From NCBI RefSeq assembly GCF_000423265.1, contig NZ_AUHQ01000001.1, forward strand, positions 102,301 to 166,300: a DNA stretch of 64,000 bases. Direction: 5' to 3'. The stretch is from Ligilactobacillus saerimneri DSM 16049 (GTDB lineage: Bacteria > Bacillota > Bacilli > Lactobacillales > Lactobacillaceae). The notes beneath the pieces are model-generated. The model was not told the origin of the DNA. It ran no database searches and saw nothing but the letters and a program-made list of their open reading frames with translations. Both the position numbers and the translations under genes were made by a program. Numbering within the stretch: the stretch's first letter is position 1; each line of letters starts with the position of its first letter. Shown here one piece after another: positions 55,540 through 63,921 of this stretch.

Positions 55540-55749
55540 TTATGCACTAATTTTTTTCATTTTCTTCAAGCTAACTACAGCTCGGTTATGAAAGTCACCA
55601 ACTGCAATCGTATCTTCTTGATGATAGTTGGTAATCTCCACCATAGCAGAGTTTTCGTAAATCTTTTGAATCTTTCCCTCGAAGTCATGATTTAAAGAGG
55701 CAAATTTCTGACACTTTACTGTATCACCAATTGCAAACTTCTTTTCCAT
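55540..55749 (-). CDS. Small YkvS-like protein (DUF2187 type)
   Basis: Protein of 69 aa, a small beta-rich domain like KOW/SH3: KKFAIGDTVKCQKFASL, then EGKIQKIYENSAMVEIT and a VVSLKKMKKI end. This resembles the DUF2187/YkvS family of unknown function. The start was moved 17 codons in from the longest frame: ATG 55749 lies 7 nt after AGGAG. Its stop overlaps the tRNA-Gly promoter region. Confidence 0.75.
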   Translation of the reverse strand: MEKKFAIGDTVKCQKFASLNHDFEGKIQKIYENSAMVEITNYHQEDTIAVGDFHNRAVVSLKKMKKISA

Positions 55750-55837
55750 GTCTATGCTCCTTTTAATTCCGTGATTGAATACTAACAGATTGAAAAACAA
55801 CTTGCAAGTAATATTTTCACTTCAGCAACCAACTCCA

Positions 55838-55876
55838 ATAAAAATAGCAAAGGAGGCTGGCAAAACCAACCTCCTT
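55838..55876 (-). terminator. Terminator after purB
   Basis: Stem AAAGGAGGTTGG/CCAGCCTCCTTT followed by GCTATTTTTATT on the minus strand, about 27 nt after the purB stop. It resembles the dispersed hairpins in loop style but differs in sequence. Confidence 0.8.
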
Positions 55877-55902
55877 TATACAAAATTATCAAATTGTCCT
55901 AT

Positions 55903-57198
55903 TTAATCTAAACCAACCCGCCGGAAAATATCATCGACGTGGCGTAAATGCCAGTGATAATCAAAGGCATCATCTAAGTCTGCTTTTGATAATTGCTTTT
56001 GCACCGTTGGATCGGCTTCTAAAAGTGGTCTAAACGGCACTTGTTCAGCCCAACATTGTGCCGTATACGGCTGGATCAAATCGTAAGCCTCTTCACGACT
56101 CAAACCAGATTCGACTAGCTTCAAAAGCACCCGGCCACTATAAATCAAGCCCAGCGTCTTATCCATATTTTTCTTCATTGTTTCTGGGAAAACGTCAAGG
56201 TTTTTGATAATGCGGGTAAACCGGTGCAGCATATAATCTAGTAAGGATGTAGTATCCGGCAAGATAATCCGCTCTGCCGATGAATGGGAGATGTCACGTT
56301 CATGCCATAAAGTAATATTTTCATAGGCAGTAACAATATGTCCCCGGCACACGCGAGCCAAACCTGAAATGTTTTCCGAACCAATCGGGTTCCGCTTATG
56401 TGGCATTGCTGAAGAACCCTTTTGCCCTTTGGCAAAGTGCTCTTCAACTTCATGAATTTCTGTCCGTTGCAAGCTCCGAATCTCGGTTGCAAATTCTTCC
56501 AAACTCGTTGCAATCAAAGCCAGTGCAGCGATATATTCGGCATGTAAGTCCCGTGGCAATACTTGGGTTGAAATTTCTTGGGGGCGGATCCCTAATTTGT
56601 TGCAGACATATTCTTCAACAAACGGTGGCACTTCAGCAAACGTACCAACTGCGCCAGAGATCTTACCTGCTTCAACTCCCCGTGCTGCATGGTCAAAGCG
56701 TTCGATATTCCGTTTCATTTCAGAATACCAGCGGGCTAATTTCAACCCAAAAGTTGTTGGTTCGGCATGGACACCATGGGTCCGCCCCATGCAAACCGTA
56801 TACTTAAATTCTTGTGCACGTTGGCCGATCACATCAGCCAATTGTTGCAGGTCTTGACGTAAGATATCATTTGCCTGCTTTAAGCGATAGCCCTGCGCCG
56901 TATCCACTACGTCTGTACTCGTTAAACCGTAATGAACCCACTTTTTTTCTGGTCCTAATGATTCAGACAGGTTCCGGGTAAAAGCAATCACATCATGGTG
57001 CGTAACTGCTTCGATCTCAGCAATACGGTCGACATCAAACTTGGCATTTTGCTTGAGCTTGGCAACATCAGCTGCAGGAATGTGGCCGAGTTCAGCCCAT
57101 GCTTCATCGGCTGCCAACTCTACTGCTAACCAACATTCATACTTCTTATGTTCACTCCAAATAGCCGCCATTTCTGGCCGAGTATATCTTGAAAGCAT
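55903..57198 (-). CDS. purB: Adenylosuccinate lyase
   Basis: Purine biosynthesis enzyme of 431 aa acting at two steps (SAICAR and adenylosuccinate). Fumarase/ASL superfamily: signature [11 protein letters not shown] (about 262-272), [27 protein letters not shown]. The start was moved 12 codons in to ATG 57198 ([10 protein letters not shown]), 7 nt after GAGGAG. Stands alone, divergent from the deoxynucleoside kinase gene. Confidence 0.96.
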   Translation of the reverse strand: MLSRYTRPEMAAIWSEHKKYECWLAVELAADEAWAELGHIPAADVAKLKQNAKFDVDRIAEIEAVTHHDVIAFTRNLSESLGPEKKWVHYGLTSTDVVDTAQGYRLKQANDILRQDLQQLADVIGQRAQEFKYTVCMGRTHGVHAEPTTFGLKLARWYSEMKRNIERFDHAARGVEAGKISGAVGTFAEVPPFVEEYVCNKLGIRPQEISTQVLPRDLHAEYIAALALIATSLEEFATEIRSLQRTEIHEVEEHFAKGQKGSSAMPHKRNPIGSENISGLARVCRGHIVTAYENITLWHERDISHSSAERIILPDTTSLLDYMLHRFTRIIKNLDVFPETMKKNMDKTLGLIYSGRVLLKLVESGLSREEAYDLIQPYTAQCWAEQVPFRPLLEADPTVQKQLSKADLDDAFDYHWHLRHVDDIFRRVGLD

Positions 57199-57308
57199 TC
57201 CAAATCTCCTCTTTAAATAAGAATTATTTTTCAATATTTTTATTGTATCATGAAATCATACTAAAGTTGGTTAGGTTTATCTCATCTCGCAGGTTACCGT
57301 CTTCTCCG

Positions 57309-57337
57309 TTGAATGTCCACCGTGAAACGGGTACAAT
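57309..57337 (+). promoter_or_regulatory. Promoter of the deoxynucleoside kinase gene
   Basis: TTGAAT (57309-57314), 17 nt, TACAAT (57332-57337) on the plus strand, 30 nt before the TTG start. Confidence 0.7.
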
Positions 57338-57367
57338 AGCAAGTGCTATAAAAAGGAGTTGTTAAGT

Positions 57368-58105
57368 TTGATAACCATTGCTGGTGTGATTGGGTCAGGC
57401 AAGTCGACCCTCACTAACCTACTTGCTACTGAACTAGGGACAAAGCCATTCTTTGAACCGGTGGCTGATAACCCAGTCTTACCGCTTTTTTACAAAGGAA
57501 ATGAGATTGCCAATAAAAAACGGGCTGCTGGCGATAAAGACGCCACAAACCCTTATACTTACCTGTTGCAGACATTCTTCTTGAACCGGCGCTTTCAGAT
57601 GATGAAACAGGCTGCACAAGGAGAAAACAATATCCTCGATCGTTCCATCTACGAGGATGCAATGTTTATGAAGATGAATACCGACCTTGGCAATGCCACC
57701 GCATTGGAATATCAGATCTACCAGGAATTGCTTGCAGAAATGCTCAATGAATTAAAGCATATCAAGCAAGACAAGTCACCGGACTTGATGATCCTGATCA
57801 AAGTTTCCTATACTACAATGATTAAACGAATTCAAAAAAGAGGCCGAACCTACGAACAATTATCGACTGATCCTGGCTTGGTTGCTTACTACAAGCGTCT
57901 TCTCCGTTACTATGACGCTTGGGAAAAAGCCTACGACCTCTCGCCCCTACTGATTATTGATGGTGACCGGTACGATTTTGTGGAGAATCCTAACGATCGT
58001 AATACCGTTTTGAATCTGATTGAACAAGAGTTAGTCAACTTGGGTAAGCTCAAACCTGACCGCTTCGCCCAATTAAAGCAGCAACGATCCCTAACCACCA
58101 AGTAA
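57368..58105 (+). CDS. Deoxynucleoside kinase (dAdo/dGuo kinase family)
   Basis: Salvage kinase of 245 aa that phosphorylates deoxyadenosine/deoxyguanosine-type nucleosides. P-loop IAGVIGSGKSTLTN at the very start, EPVADNPVL, and the DRS motif ILDRSIYEDAMF (about 95-106). The C-terminus is about 25 residues longer than in the usual 215-220 aa enzyme. There is no ATG: TTG at 57368 lies 9 nt after AAGGAG, whereas the upstream TTG at 57359 would touch it. Confidence 0.9.
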   Translation: MITIAGVIGSGKSTLTNLLATELGTKPFFEPVADNPVLPLFYKGNEIANKKRAAGDKDATNPYTYLLQTFFLNRRFQMMKQAAQGENNILDRSIYEDAMFMKMNTDLGNATALEYQIYQELLAEMLNELKHIKQDKSPDLMILIKVSYTTMIKRIQKRGRTYEQLSTDPGLVAYYKRLLRYYDAWEKAYDLSPLLIIDGDRYDFVENPNDRNTVLNLIEQELVNLGKLKPDRFAQLKQQRSLTTK

Positions 58106-58110
58106 TAATT

Positions 58111-58160
58111 AAAAGAGTCCCCAACCTAGCATTAAGCTCCTGGTTGGGGACTCTTGTTTT
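58111..58160 (+). terminator. Terminator after the deoxynucleoside kinase gene
   Basis: A 14-bp hairpin (AAGAGTCCCCAACC with complement) then GTTTT on the plus strand; the A-rich left side also suits the minus strand gene at 58175. Confidence 0.85.
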
Positions 58161-58174
58161 AGCATTATCTTTAA

Positions 58175-58369
58175 TCAATCCTCGGCCACAGCGATCGCCT
58201 GCAGGACAACCTCCAGACGGTCACAATTTTTCCATGCTTCTTCTTTCTTATGCTTGTAAACTTGATAAGCAGTTGAATTGGCCGGTGTTTGGGCACATAA
58301 TTCAGTGTACTTATCAAGTTCCTTCCGATACGCCTGATAATCGGCTTGGATCTCTTTTGTATTACTCAT
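58175..58369 (-). CDS. Small helical hypothetical protein, 64 aa
   Basis: Not recognised. ATG with GAGGTG upstream at 5 nt, and a terminator after the stop. The product is acidic/basic mixed and predicted entirely helical (EIQADYQAYRKELDKYTELC then YKHKKEEAWKNCDRLE), with two Cys and no membrane segment. Isolated between the kinase and ackA on the minus strand. Confidence 0.65.
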   Translation of the reverse strand: MSNTKEIQADYQAYRKELDKYTELCAQTPANSTAYQVYKHKKEEAWKNCDRLEVVLQAIAVAED

Positions 58370-58422
58370 CGGTACACCTCATTTTATGCATTCCTGACAT
58401 TATAATTATAGCATTTCTCCAC

Positions 58423-58480
58423 TAAAAAAGCAGGCAACTATTGTAGCTCACATCAGTGCAAACTTCCTAGTCCCTGCCTT
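58423..58480 (-). terminator. Probable terminator after ackA
   Basis: GGCAGG...CCTGC stem with a long loop and internal ACTA/TAGT pairing, followed by six T on the minus strand. Confidence 0.6.
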
Positions 58481-58484
58481 AATT

Positions 58485-59675
58485 TTATGCTAAGTAGTCC
58501 ATCACATCGCGGGCAATGACTAATTCTTCATTAGTTGGAATAGTCATAACTGTTACCTTAGAATCAGGTCCAGAAATAATCACGTCCTGACCGGTAACAT
58601 CCAGTTTATCCTCAGCAATCGTGATCCCCATAAAAGCTAACCGCTTCATGATTCTCCGCTTGATTGGACCAGATGCTTCGCCGATCCCCGCCGTGAAAAT
58701 CAGACCGTCGATCCCACCAACTTCAGCTACATACTGTCCGATGAACTTGACAACATTTTTGACGAAGATATCCACTGCCAATTTAGCCCGGTGGTTGGTG
58801 TCCATTTGGGCTAACAAGTCACGCATATCTGGCGAGAAACCAGAGATTCCTAGCAAGCCGGACTTGTTATTGAGCAGGTAGATCATTTCATCCATGCTAA
58901 CCCCAAGTTTTTCGCGCATATAGGCAACCAAGGACACATCTACGTCCCCAGACCGGGTTTGCATCGTAATCCCACTCAGAGGTGAAAAGCCCATTGAAGT
59001 ATCATAGGACTTACCATTTTTCACAGCACAGATCGAAGCGCCTGACCCCAGGTGACAGCTAATCAACTTAAGATCAGCCAATGGCTTCTTCATCAACTTA
59101 GCAGCTTCTCCCACAACATACTTGTGGCTTAAACCATGGGCCCCAAACCGGCGCACTCCATACTTTTCATACCATTCGTAAGGGACACTATATACATAGT
59201 TAGTTTCTGGTAGCGTCCGGTGGAAAGCTGTGTCAAAACATGCCACCGCAACTGCATGGGGCAATGCCCGCTCAAATGCCTCAATTCCCATCAAGTTAGC
59301 AGGATTGTGCAACGGGGCAAATTCTTTTAACTCTGCAATCTTCTTTTTTACATCATCAGTAACAATTACGGAATGATCGAAATATTCGCCGCCGGCTACA
59401 ACCCGGTGACCAACACCAGCAATTTCATCATAACTAGTAACGATTTTTAACCGCAAGAGTAGGTCCAGGAGCAACTCAACTGCCCGTTTGTGATCTGGGA
59501 TATCTTCAGTCTGTTGAAACATCACCTGACCATCAGCATTCTTAATCGTAACCTGGGGCGCGCTGATACCTATTCTTTCAATCAATCCTGATGCCACAAT
59601 TCGTTCAGCTGGCATTTCAAAAAGTTTGAACTTTAAACTTGAACTACCCGAATTAATAGCTAGAATTTTACTCAA
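58485..59675 (-). CDS. ackA: Acetate kinase
   Basis: Converts acetyl phosphate and ADP into acetate and ATP, 396 aa. ILAINSGSSSLKFKLFEMP at the start, GHRVVAGGEYFDHSV, the catalytic region CFDTAFHRTLPE and SCHLGSGASICAV, and GLIFTAGIGEASGPIK. The start was placed at TTG 59675 (MSKILAIN), 8 nt after GGAGG; the frame extends five codons further to an ATG that overlaps that RBS. pta is not adjacent. Confidence 0.96.
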   Translation of the reverse strand: MSKILAINSGSSSLKFKLFEMPAERIVASGLIERIGISAPQVTIKNADGQVMFQQTEDIPDHKRAVELLLDLLLRLKIVTSYDEIAGVGHRVVAGGEYFDHSVIVTDDVKKKIAELKEFAPLHNPANLMGIEAFERALPHAVAVACFDTAFHRTLPETNYVYSVPYEWYEKYGVRRFGAHGLSHKYVVGEAAKLMKKPLADLKLISCHLGSGASICAVKNGKSYDTSMGFSPLSGITMQTRSGDVDVSLVAYMREKLGVSMDEMIYLLNNKSGLLGISGFSPDMRDLLAQMDTNHRAKLAVDIFVKNVVKFIGQYVAEVGGIDGLIFTAGIGEASGPIKRRIMKRLAFMGITIAEDKLDVTGQDVIISGPDSKVTVMTIPTNEELVIARDVMDYLA

Positions 59676-59840
59676 TTCACTAACCTCCATTGAACCTAAA
59701 ATTGATACCCTTCAACTATACCAAATTGCCCTGTGATTTTCATCTATTATCAATAGCATAGTTAGATTATTGTCTATTCTGGTATTTCTCCTATAAAAAA
59801 GTTACAATTAATAGCAGTAATTTTGGAGAGGAAGAAGATC

Positions 59841-60395
59841 ATGAATCTCGAAGAACGCCTACTCACGTTGGTCAAAAACGACCACCACTTGCTGAATGTC
59901 ATTACCATTCTCCGACAGCAACACCTACGGGAAGCAACTATCGTTGGCGATCCGATTCGGAACTTAATCTGGAATGCCATAACCAAGCAGCCATCATCTG
60001 TGCTATGGGATAAAATCACGGTTTATTATCGTAACATCAGTGAATCTTATGAAGATTTCCTGACTACCCAAGCCCAGTTAAGCCAAAATCATTCCCAGTA
60101 TTTCTGGGAATTGACTAACCTCGGTTTGCCGGAACGTGCCGCTCTAGCACCCAGCCAACTAAGTATCTCTGAAGCAGTAGCGGCCCAACCAGAAAAATGC
60201 AGTGCAGTGGGAATTCAGCTTTTATCTGGCGGTGAGCTCACCGTGATTGCTCCTTACGGGTTGGACGATGCTTTTGCTTTACGGGTGGCCCCGACCCCGG
60301 CTTTTGCTGTGGGAACGGAGCAACATCCTAAATACCAACGTCGGTTACATTTCAACCACTGGCAAGAACGGTGGCCTGACTTGACTATTGGATAA
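59841..60395 (+). CDS. Nucleotidyltransferase family protein (COG3575/PF06042 type)
   Basis: Protein of 184 aa resembling the small nucleotidyltransferase family DUF925: IVGDPIRNLIWNAITKQP near residue 33, then DKITVYYRN, and GLDDAFALRVAPTP near 141. The family's substrate is unknown. The start was moved six codons in, to ATG 59841, 8 nt after GAGGA. Monocistronic, with a strong terminator. Confidence 0.8.
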   Translation: MNLEERLLTLVKNDHHLLNVITILRQQHLREATIVGDPIRNLIWNAITKQPSSVLWDKITVYYRNISESYEDFLTTQAQLSQNHSQYFWELTNLGLPERAALAPSQLSISEAVAAQPEKCSAVGIQLLSGGELTVIAPYGLDDAFALRVAPTPAFAVGTEQHPKYQRRLHFNHWQERWPDLTIG

Positions 60396-60419
60396 AATAA
60401 CTATTTAAATATGTAAATT

Positions 60420-60454
60420 TAAAAGAGGCGGGGAAATTTTCCCGCCTCTTTTTT
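60420..60454. terminator. Bidirectional terminator between the nucleotidyltransferase gene and lysA
   Basis: AAAAGAGGCGGGGAAA/TTTTCCCGCCTCTTTT, a 15-bp hairpin with T and A flanks. Confidence 0.9.
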
Positions 60455-60575
60455 GACGAACAATTTCTTTGCCTAAAAATAAGGAAAGATGCCCACACTT
60501 GTCCGCTATTTACCGTATGTCACACTACATAATGGCACTAACAATGGTTACTCCGAGCTAGATATTTCCATATAA

Positions 60576-61886
60576 TTATTGAGCGATCCCTACTTCGCAC
60601 CGTAACATATCCGCGTACGTTTCCCGTCTAATCACCAAACGTGACTCACCATTTTCACAAAAGACGACTGCTGGACGAGGATTGCGGTTATAGTTGCTTG
60701 CCATCGTATATCCATATGCACCAGTAGCTGGCACTGCCAACACATCTCCTGGATGCGTTGGAGGCAAAGGACAATCTTCAACTAGGATGTCCCCTGATTC
60801 ACAGTACTTACCCACAACGGTTGCGACCTGCGTATTTTCTGCATGAGGCCGGTCGGCCAGTAAAGCTTCATACTTTGCATGGTAGAGGGCTGGACGGATA
60901 TTATCCCCCATCCCACCATCAACAGAAATATAGTCGCAGACCCCGGCTACATGCTTGCTAGAACCAATTGTATACAGGGTAGTAGCTGCATCCCCTACTA
61001 GGGCTCGGCCTGGTTCAACCCAAATTGCCGGCATTTGCAGATGATACTTGTTAACCTTGTATTCCACCACTTCGATGATTGTCTTTACAAACTCTTCGGC
61101 TGGTAGTGGATCATCTTCACCAGTGTACTTGATCCCAAAGCCGCCACCCAAATTCAACACTTGGGCGTCAAAGCCAAATTCCTGGTTCCAATCACGTAAT
61201 AACAGGGCCATCTTCTTGGCTGCTCCAATAAAACCTTGTACATCAAAAATTTGAGAACCAATGTGACAATGAACCCCGATTACATCTAAATGGTCATCAG
61301 CCAACATCTCTTGGAGAGCGCGGGCAGCTTGCCCACTGCGAATATCAAAACCAAACTTGGACTTTTCTTGCCCAGTTGAGATGTATTCGTGGGTTTCAGC
61401 TAAGATTCCTGGGGCAACCCGTAACATAACCCGCATTGTTTGTTGGCGGTCAGCCAAAATAGCTTGTAGAGTATGTAACTCCTGGAAGTTATCAACTACA
61501 ATACAACCAATTTGTGCATCCACTGCATATTCCAATTCATGAGGAAGCTTATTGTTCCCGTGGAACTCAATCATCTCAGGACGCATTCCACCCTTTAGGG
61601 CAGCATACAGTTCACCACCTGATACAACATCACAGCCAATATTGCTCTCAGCTGCAAGTTGATACATTGCCAATGACGAAAAAGCCTTGCTGGCATAAAC
61701 AACCCGGTGAGCAATATTTAAATCTTCAAAGACCCGTTGGAAGCTTCGAATCTGCCGCCGGATAGCACCAGTATCATATGCGATCAGTGGCGTACCATAC
61801 TGTTGTGTCAATTTGAGTGCATCCACCCCACCAATGGCAATATGTCCAGCTGCGTTTGTGTCTACCAAATCAAGTCTATTCGTCAT
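60576..61886 (-). CDS. lysA: Diaminopimelate decarboxylase
   Basis: Last enzyme of lysine synthesis, 436 aa. PLP fold III: the lysine is in VVYASKAFSSLAMYQLA (about 52-68), HCHIGSQIFD, GGGFGIKYTGEDDPLP, EPGRALVG and the C-terminal KYCESGDIL/AYGYTMASNYN motifs. The start was moved eight codons in from the longest frame to ATG 61886, after GAGGGTGAAG. No other lysine gene is adjacent. Its RBS begins only a few nt after a leader terminator, so transcription must read through that signal. Confidence 0.96.
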   Translation of the reverse strand: MTNRLDLVDTNAAGHIAIGGVDALKLTQQYGTPLIAYDTGAIRRQIRSFQRVFEDLNIAHRVVYASKAFSSLAMYQLAAESNIGCDVVSGGELYAALKGGMRPEMIEFHGNNKLPHELEYAVDAQIGCIVVDNFQELHTLQAILADRQQTMRVMLRVAPGILAETHEYISTGQEKSKFGFDIRSGQAARALQEMLADDHLDVIGVHCHIGSQIFDVQGFIGAAKKMALLLRDWNQEFGFDAQVLNLGGGFGIKYTGEDDPLPAEEFVKTIIEVVEYKVNKYHLQMPAIWVEPGRALVGDAATTLYTIGSSKHVAGVCDYISVDGGMGDNIRPALYHAKYEALLADRPHAENTQVATVVGKYCESGDILVEDCPLPPTHPGDVLAVPATGAYGYTMASNYNRNPRPAVVFCENGESRLVIRRETYADMLRCEVGIAQ

Positions 61887-61910
61887 TATCTTCACCCTCT
61901 CTTTTTGCAT

Positions 61911-61950
61911 AAAAAAAGCTGTATCCTAAGAAAATTCTAAGAATACAGCT
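61911..61950 (-). terminator. Leader terminator (attenuator) before lysA
   Basis: Stem AGCTGTATTCTTAGAA/TTCTTAGGATACAGCT with seven T on the minus strand; only 24 nt separate the T-tract from the lysA start codon. Confidence 0.85.
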
Positions 61951-61995
61951 AAATATATCTTTTAATGATTTTTGTATTTTATCTTTGAGCAGTTC

Positions 61996-62115
61996 CTAAC
62001 TTAAGTTTAGGCGATGCAACACAAAAAGCGTAGATATATCCAGCTGCATTGGTTTAGCTGATTTACCTACGAAACGTTTAGCTTGTGTGTTTGTCATAGC
62101 TAATCTTGTTTGCAT
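61996..62115 (-). CDS. Leader ORF, 39 aa, upstream of lysA
   Basis: ATG at 62115 with GAGGAGG 8 nt upstream and a strong promoter before it, so it is almost surely translated. The peptide begins MQTRLAMTNTQAKRFVGKSA, is basic in the first half (Lys at 13, 18 and 21) and ends LHRLNLS; no signal peptide. The segment CAGCTAAA in codons 19-21 is the exact complement of TTTAGCTG at the 5' arm of the terminator that follows. It is therefore a candidate leader peptide rather than an enzyme. A separate small protein cannot be excluded. Confidence 0.55.
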   Translation of the reverse strand: MQTRLAMTNTQAKRFVGKSAKPMQLDISTLFVLHRLNLS

Positions 62116-62144
62116 CGTTCTAACCTCCTCGTTAAGATGTTTAT

Positions 62145-62173
62145 ACTATAACTAAAATAAAATGAGAAATCAA
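62145..62173 (-). promoter_or_regulatory. Promoter of the lysA leader transcript
   Basis: TTGATT (62168-62173), 17 nt, TATAGT (62145-62150) on the minus strand. The dyad ATGAGA...TCTCAT (62162-62186) overlaps the -35, so it could bind a repressor. Confidence 0.7.
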
Positions 62174-62186
62174 CCCAAAATCTCAT

Positions 62187-62373
62187 AAAATATCAAGAAA
62201 ATATTGCCCTGGTTTTATTTCTTGGGTACAAACCCTTACTATATCAAGCTTTTTTAGCCTTTACTACTTACAATAAAAAACGTGAATAAGAATTCATATT
62301 CGCAGCAAGTCGTTCGTCCTTTGCTCTCAAATTTGCGATATTTCCCATGCTATTTGTGGGCTCTTTGCAAATT
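62187..62373. other. Intergenic region between the permease terminator and the lysA leader
   Basis: About 190 nt without a gene. It holds the palindrome TGAATAAGAATTCA (62283-62296), an ARG-box match, and a short hairpin GGGTTTGTACCC near 62230. No clear promoter is seen here. Confidence 0.4.
62283..62296. promoter_or_regulatory. ARG-box-like palindrome
   Basis: TGAAT-AAGA-ATTCA has perfect half-sites of the ArgR operator core; one centre base is G instead of A/T. It lies about 110 nt upstream of the lysA leader promoter. Confidence 0.4.
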
Positions 62374-62417
62374 AAAAAAATGAGACTAACGAGAAAACAG
62401 AATTTTCTCCTAGCCTC
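62374..62417 (-). terminator. Terminator after the APC permease gene (dispersed element)
   Basis: GAGGCTA/TAGTCTC stem with inner GGAGAAAATTCTGTTTTCTC, followed by seven T on the minus strand; fourth copy of the CTGGGAGAAA-type element. Confidence 0.8.
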
Positions 62418-62430
62418 AATTTAAGTTAAA

Positions 62431-63861
62431 TTATTTTCTATCATTTAGCGCTGAGTGCTTAGCCCCATACGTGAAATACATGACCAATCCGATAATAAAC
62501 CATACACCAATGTAAATCTTTGCATCAATGTCTAAACCTAAGAACACGATCAACGCTCCTAAAAAGCCTACAAATGGTAATACCGGATAGAACGGAACCT
62601 TAAAGCCTGGTTCTGGAATATCCTTACCTTCACGGGGCCGCAAAGCATAGATCCCAATTGAAACAAACATAAAGGCCACCAAGGTCCCTGCTGAAACTAA
62701 CTGTGACAGGAATTCAAATGGTGAAACAGCCCCCAAGACAACGCCGATGATCGTCAGGACTGTTAAAGCGTTCAAGGGTTGCTTATTTTTACTCAATTTA
62801 CCTAACCACTGGGGCAACATCCCGTCACGGCCAAATGAATATAACAAACGAGAACCAGCCATCATCATCCCAATTAGCGCCGTGAACATCCCCACAATAG
62901 CGATAGTTTGTACAACTGTCGCAACAATTGGGTGACCAGCAGTCCGTAGGGCCCAGCCTACTGGTTCAGCATTATTCGCATAGTTGGTATATTTGAACAT
63001 TCCCACTAAAACCAGGGAAACCGATACGAACAAAGCAACTGCGATAATCAGTGACCCGATGATCCCCCGGGGCATTGTCTTAGCCGGGTCTTTGGCTTCT
63101 GCTGAATTGGCTGCAATCGAGTCAAACCCAATATATGACAGGAAAATAGATGAAACCCCGGCATAAATACCACGCCATCCCCCAAAGACTGTCCCATCAG
63201 GGTTAGCTTTGGCAGCAGGAATAAACGGTAAGTAGTTTTCTGGGTGTAAGGCTGTGATCCCTACGAGAATAAAAATAAAAATAGCAATTACTTTTAAAAC
63301 CACTAAGATATTTTGGATTCGGGCTGCTTCAGAAACACCCCGTGATAACAGATAAGCAATCATAATGATTACCAATGCAGCCACCAAGTCAAACATCCCG
63401 CCTTTAACACCAAAGGCATTGGATAGTTGCGGTGGAAGACTAAAGAGCGGCTGAATCAACCCCCGAAAGTTGGCTGATAAGCCGGATGCCACAAAGGCTA
63501 CCGCAATAAAATACTCAGCCAACAGTGACCAACCAGCAATCCACCCGAAACCTTCGCCAAAAATCACACTGATCCACGAATATGCTGAACCGGCAAATGG
63601 CATCGCTGACGCCATTTCAGCATAGGCTAGAGCAACAAAACCAGCAACAACCGCCGCCAAAATTTCTGAAATTGCTACGGCTGGTCCCGCATAGCGAGCT
63701 GCTACCACCCCTGGCAAAGTAAAAATTGATGTCGAAACAATCGTTCCTACCCCTAAGGCCAAGAAATCTTTGACCGTAAGAACTTGCATCAAGTGGGAGT
63801 CTTTGTCTTGATATACACTCGGATCTTCTTTGAGGGTAAACCTCTTCCATATCTTATGCAT
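62431..63861 (-). CDS. APC family amino-acid permease (cationic amino-acid transporter type)
   Basis: Secondary transporter of 476 aa with about 12-13 hydrophobic helices. The APC signature TIVSTSIFTLPGVVAARYAGPAVAIS is at about 38-63, then FAGSAYSWISVIFGEGFGWIAGW and SYIGFDSIAANSAEAKDPAKTMPRG. The last features belong to the CAT/YfnA group for Lys, Arg or other amino acids. Proximity to lysA is suggestive only. RBS is AGGAGG. Confidence 0.92.
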   Translation of the reverse strand: MHKIWKRFTLKEDPSVYQDKDSHLMQVLTVKDFLALGVGTIVSTSIFTLPGVVAARYAGPAVAISEILAAVVAGFVALAYAEMASAMPFAGSAYSWISVIFGEGFGWIAGWSLLAEYFIAVAFVASGLSANFRGLIQPLFSLPPQLSNAFGVKGGMFDLVAALVIIMIAYLLSRGVSEAARIQNILVVLKVIAIFIFILVGITALHPENYLPFIPAAKANPDGTVFGGWRGIYAGVSSIFLSYIGFDSIAANSAEAKDPAKTMPRGIIGSLIIAVALFVSVSLVLVGMFKYTNYANNAEPVGWALRTAGHPIVATVVQTIAIVGMFTALIGMMMAGSRLLYSFGRDGMLPQWLGKLSKNKQPLNALTVLTIIGVVLGAVSPFEFLSQLVSAGTLVAFMFVSIGIYALRPREGKDIPEPGFKVPFYPVLPFVGFLGALIVFLGLDIDAKIYIGVWFIIGLVMYFTYGAKHSALNDRK

Positions 63862-63892
63862 ATATTCCTCCTAATAGTTATCTTCGTTTTTT

Positions 63893-63921
63893 ATCGTACA
63901 TTTCTATAAGGTAGATTGCAA
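63893..63921 (-). promoter_or_regulatory. Promoter of the APC permease gene
   Basis: TTGCAA (63916-63921), 17 nt, TACGAT (63893-63898) on the minus strand, about 30 nt before the start codon. Confidence 0.6.

Noticed and set aside
61968..62056. Second reading phase NAAGYIYAFCVASPKLKLG overlapping the end of the lysA leader ORF
   Set aside because: It is closed upstream by a stop and has no start codon, so it would need a frameshift; there is no sign of a slippery site.
61951..62138. Lysine riboswitch in the lysA leader
   Set aside because: None of the conserved L-box segments (such as the AGAGGUGC start) is present; the leader instead holds a translated ORF.
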